Assembly (NCBI GenBank): GCA_018065165.1
Contig: JAGHTV010000327.1
Location: 1 to 6,531 of the forward strand
Length of the DNA stretch: 6,531 nt
Source: Candidatus Sodaliphilus fimicaballi
Lineage (GTDB): Bacteria > Bacteroidota > Bacteroidia > Bacteroidales > Muribaculaceae
Direction of reading: 5' to 3'
Part shown: positions 5,055 to 6,531 of the stretch, one piece after another
Position numbering within the stretch: the first letter of the stretch is position 1
Layout: every line of letters begins with the position of its first letter
Program-made: the position numbers and the translations under genes
The notes under the pieces: model-generated
The model's database searches: none
What the model was told of the DNA's origin: nothing
Seen by the model: only the letters and a program-made list of their open reading frames with translations

Positions 5055-5854
5055 TCGAGGTTAAGAATATCAAGAAGTCCTTCCAGGACGGCGACTCAAT
5101 GCGTCAGGTCCTCTTTGGCATCAATGCCAAGTTCTACGATGGCAAGACCAACCTTATCATTGGTCAGAGTGGTTCGGGTAAGACCGTGCTGGTAAAGAAC
5201 ATCGTAGGTCTTTTCCAGCCCGACGAAGGCGAAATCCTGTACGACGGTCGCGACATTACCAAGATGGACAAGAAGCAGCTCAAGGAGTTGCGCAAGGAGA
5301 TAGGAATGTTGTTCCAGGGTTCGGCCCTCTTCGATAGCGAGACCGTGATGGGCAACGTGATGTTCCCCTTGAAGATGTTCTCTTCGATGACTCCCGAGGA
5401 GCAGATGGAGCGAGCACAGTTCTGTATCGACCGTGTCAATCTCACTGGTAGCGAAAACAAGTTTCCCAGCGAGCTGTCGGGTGGTATGCAGAAGCGTGCT
5501 GCCATTGCACGTGCCATTGCCTTGAACCCCAAGTACCTCTTCTGTGACGAGCCCAACTCGGGACTCGACCCCAAGACCAGCATCGTCATCGACGAGCTGT
5601 TGAGCGACATCACACACGAGTATGGTATCACCACCATCATCAACACCCACGACATGAACTCGGTGATGGGTATAGGCGAGAACATCATCTTCGTCAACAA
5701 GGGACACCTGGGCTGGAATGGCACAAAGGAAGAAATCTACGATCAGGACAACGACGACCTTAACAACTTCGTCTATGCTACCGACCTCTTCCGCGACGTG
5801 CGCAAGTACCGTCTAGTACACGGCTACACACGCACAATACCCGAGCACAAATAA
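5051..5854 (+). CDS. mlaF: MlaF-type ABC transporter ATP-binding protein
   Basis: This 267-residue cytoplasmic ATPase has every ABC motif: Walker A GQSGSGKT (38-45), Q-loop Q89 within MLFQGSALFDS, signature LSGGMQKR (142-149), Walker B with D166 and E167 (YLFCDEP), D-loop SGLDP (170-174) and the switch histidine H200 (INTHDM). The text MLFQGSALFDSETVMGNVMF and the signature with M-Q-K-R are characteristic of the MlaF branch rather than general importers. The C-terminal tail (about 232-267) reaches beyond the core domain; in E. coli MlaF a C-terminal extension contacts the neighbouring subunit. No MlaB-like STAS partner is seen here. It powers the permease encoded just upstream, with which it overlaps by four bases, and its own stop overlaps the acetyltransferase start by one base. 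The fused use of ATGA and TAATG junctions implies a single transcript. Confidence 0.94.
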   Translation: MIEVKNIKKSFQDGDSMRQVLFGINAKFYDGKTNLIIGQSGSGKTVLVKNIVGLFQPDEGEILYDGRDITKMDKKQLKELRKEIGMLFQGSALFDSETVMGNVMFPLKMFSSMTPEEQMERAQFCIDRVNLTGSENKFPSELSGGMQKRAAIARAIALNPKYLFCDEPNSGLDPKTSIVIDELLSDITHEYGITTIINTHDMNSVMGIGENIIFVNKGHLGWNGTKEEIYDQDNDDLNNFVYATDLFRDVRKYRLVHGYTRTIPEHK

Positions 5855-6402
5855 TGGATGAAGTTACTCATAGACAGGCCTCCATTGCCGATGCGCCATT
5901 TGTAGCACAAGTGATGATGGAGGCCGTGGGGTTTGACTTCATGGAGCGTGGCCAGATGCCCGATGATGGCATCGTAGACACCTGTCGCCGCGACGACACC
6001 CTGTACTCTTATCGCAACGCCACCATCTTTGAGCTTGACGGCAAGTCCGTAGGGGCTCTCATCTCATACTCAGGCAACGGATACCACGAGGTCAAGGTAC
6101 GCACATTTGCTCCCATAATGCACCGCCTCGACTTTGACCCAATGGCAATGGACGACGAGACACGCGAGGGCGAGTATTACCTCGACAGTGCAGCCGTCTT
6201 GCCCGAGTATCGTGGCCGTGGAGTAGGGCGTCACATCATAAAGCATGGCATATCCATAGCCCGCAGTAAAGGTCTACTGCCCGTACTGGCCTGCGACCCC
6301 GACAACAAGGGAGCATACAAACTCTACACCAGCCTAGGATTTAGAGAAGATGGCAACCTGCACATCTTCGGCGAAGACTACCTGCGCATGACCTGCAAGT
6401 AA
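5854..6402 (+). CDS. GNAT-family N-acetyltransferase
   Basis: This 182-residue protein has the GNAT fold. The acetyl-CoA pyrophosphate-binding motif is YRGRGVGRHII (119-129), preceded by the strand YYLDSAAVLPE (108-118), and the C-terminal signature is NKGAYKLYTSLGF (151-163). The N-terminal RQASIADAPFVAQVMMEA (7-24) fits the first strand-helix unit. Residues 75-107, between the early strands and motif A, are longer than in minimal family members and may shape the substrate site. The acceptor molecule cannot be predicted; small amines, amino acids or a protein N-terminus are all possible. It is translated in direct coupling with mlaF (TAATG at 5852-5856), so it is made along with the lipid transporter, although a role in that system is only suggested by position. 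Confidence 0.9.
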   Translation: MDEVTHRQASIADAPFVAQVMMEAVGFDFMERGQMPDDGIVDTCRRDDTLYSYRNATIFELDGKSVGALISYSGNGYHEVKVRTFAPIMHRLDFDPMAMDDETREGEYYLDSAAVLPEYRGRGVGRHIIKHGISIARSKGLLPVLACDPDNKGAYKLYTSLGFREDGNLHIFGEDYLRMTCK

Positions 6403-6423
6403 CACTCGCATATAAGACAGTAG

Positions 6424-6447
6424 AACTACAGATTTTCTGATTATCTG
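6424..6447 (-). repeat. 24-base dispersed repeat, copy B (inverted)
   Basis: The reverse complement matches 4155-4178 in 23 of 24 bases. It lies 21 bases past the acetyltransferase stop codon. Here the repeat is part of a perfect hairpin (see the next feature). Confidence 0.65.
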
Positions 6448-6462
6448 TAGTCGCTATAGCGA
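6426..6462 (+). terminator. Hairpin plus palindrome after the mla operon; possible terminator
   Basis: CTACAGAT (6426-6433) pairs perfectly with ATCTGTAG (6443-6450) across a 9-base loop. The 12-base perfect palindrome TCGCTATAGCGA (6451-6462) follows at once. No T-run follows, so intrinsic termination would be weak; the site lies at the right place, just after the operon. The remaining bases to 6531 contain AATCTG-type words (6475, 6504) and no gene that I can support. Confidence 0.35.
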
Positions 6463-6531
6463 ATCCATCTGTTAAATCTGAAATAAAATTCCCTTTTCAG
6501 CTTAATCTGTGTTAGGAAATCTCTCACAGCG

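Noticed and set aside
5096..5707. Long minus-strand open frame opposite the MlaF gene, and a similar one at 5164-5724
   Set aside because: It is fully opposite a gene with every ABC motif and has no recognisable domain; it results from the codon use of the real gene.

Overview
The window looks like a piece of a Bacteroidota (Bacteroidales-type) chromosome. The evidence is the promoter grammar (-7 boxes of the form TAnnTTTG about 20 bases downstream of TTTG/TTG-like -33 boxes), the lack of Shine-Dalgarno sites before the lead genes, and the protein families present. I cannot name the genus. No tRNA, rRNA, CRISPR array, transposase or phage gene is visible.

Left part (1-1701): two divergent genes share a 238-base control region. 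On the minus strand is the N-terminal part of an outer-membrane beta-barrel (porin-like) protein that runs off the left edge. On the plus strand is a 317-residue regulator that joins an RIC/YtfE-type di-iron hemerythrin domain, with all six expected iron ligands present, to a C-terminal LuxR-type helix-turn-helix. The simplest reading is a nitric-oxide, oxygen or redox-responsive transcription factor, with the divergent porin gene as a candidate target. Both genes have the same -7 box, TACCTTTG.

Middle part (1702-4304): an AT-rich intergenic stretch with several triloop hairpins leads to a phosphoethanolamine-transferase (EptA-like) gene. That gene is split into two overlapping frames by what looks like a one-base loss in an A run at 2637-2640. 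The first frame carries four membrane helices; the second carries the fifth helix and the alkaline-phosphatase/sulfatase-fold catalytic domain. An approximately 65-base structured repeat occurs on each side of the gene in opposite orientations. Its outer sequence is conserved, while the apical hairpin differs between copies but stays self-complementary.

Right part (4305-6402): a tight three-gene operon encodes an MlaE-type permease, its MlaF-type ATPase (ATGA overlap) and a GNAT acetyltransferase (TAATG overlap). The first two form the inner-membrane core of an MCE-type phospholipid transporter; no MCE substrate-binding protein gene is in the window. A 24-base repeat (23/24 identical, inverted) lies on either side of this operon, and a four-unit 7-base tandem repeat sits in its promoter. 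Lipid A modification and phospholipid traffic both concern the cell envelope, but the eptA-like gene and the mla genes appear to be separate transcription units.

The points most worth a second look are the di-iron/LuxR fusion regulator, the hairpin-containing repeat family with its compensated apical stem, and the single-base frame break in the transferase gene.
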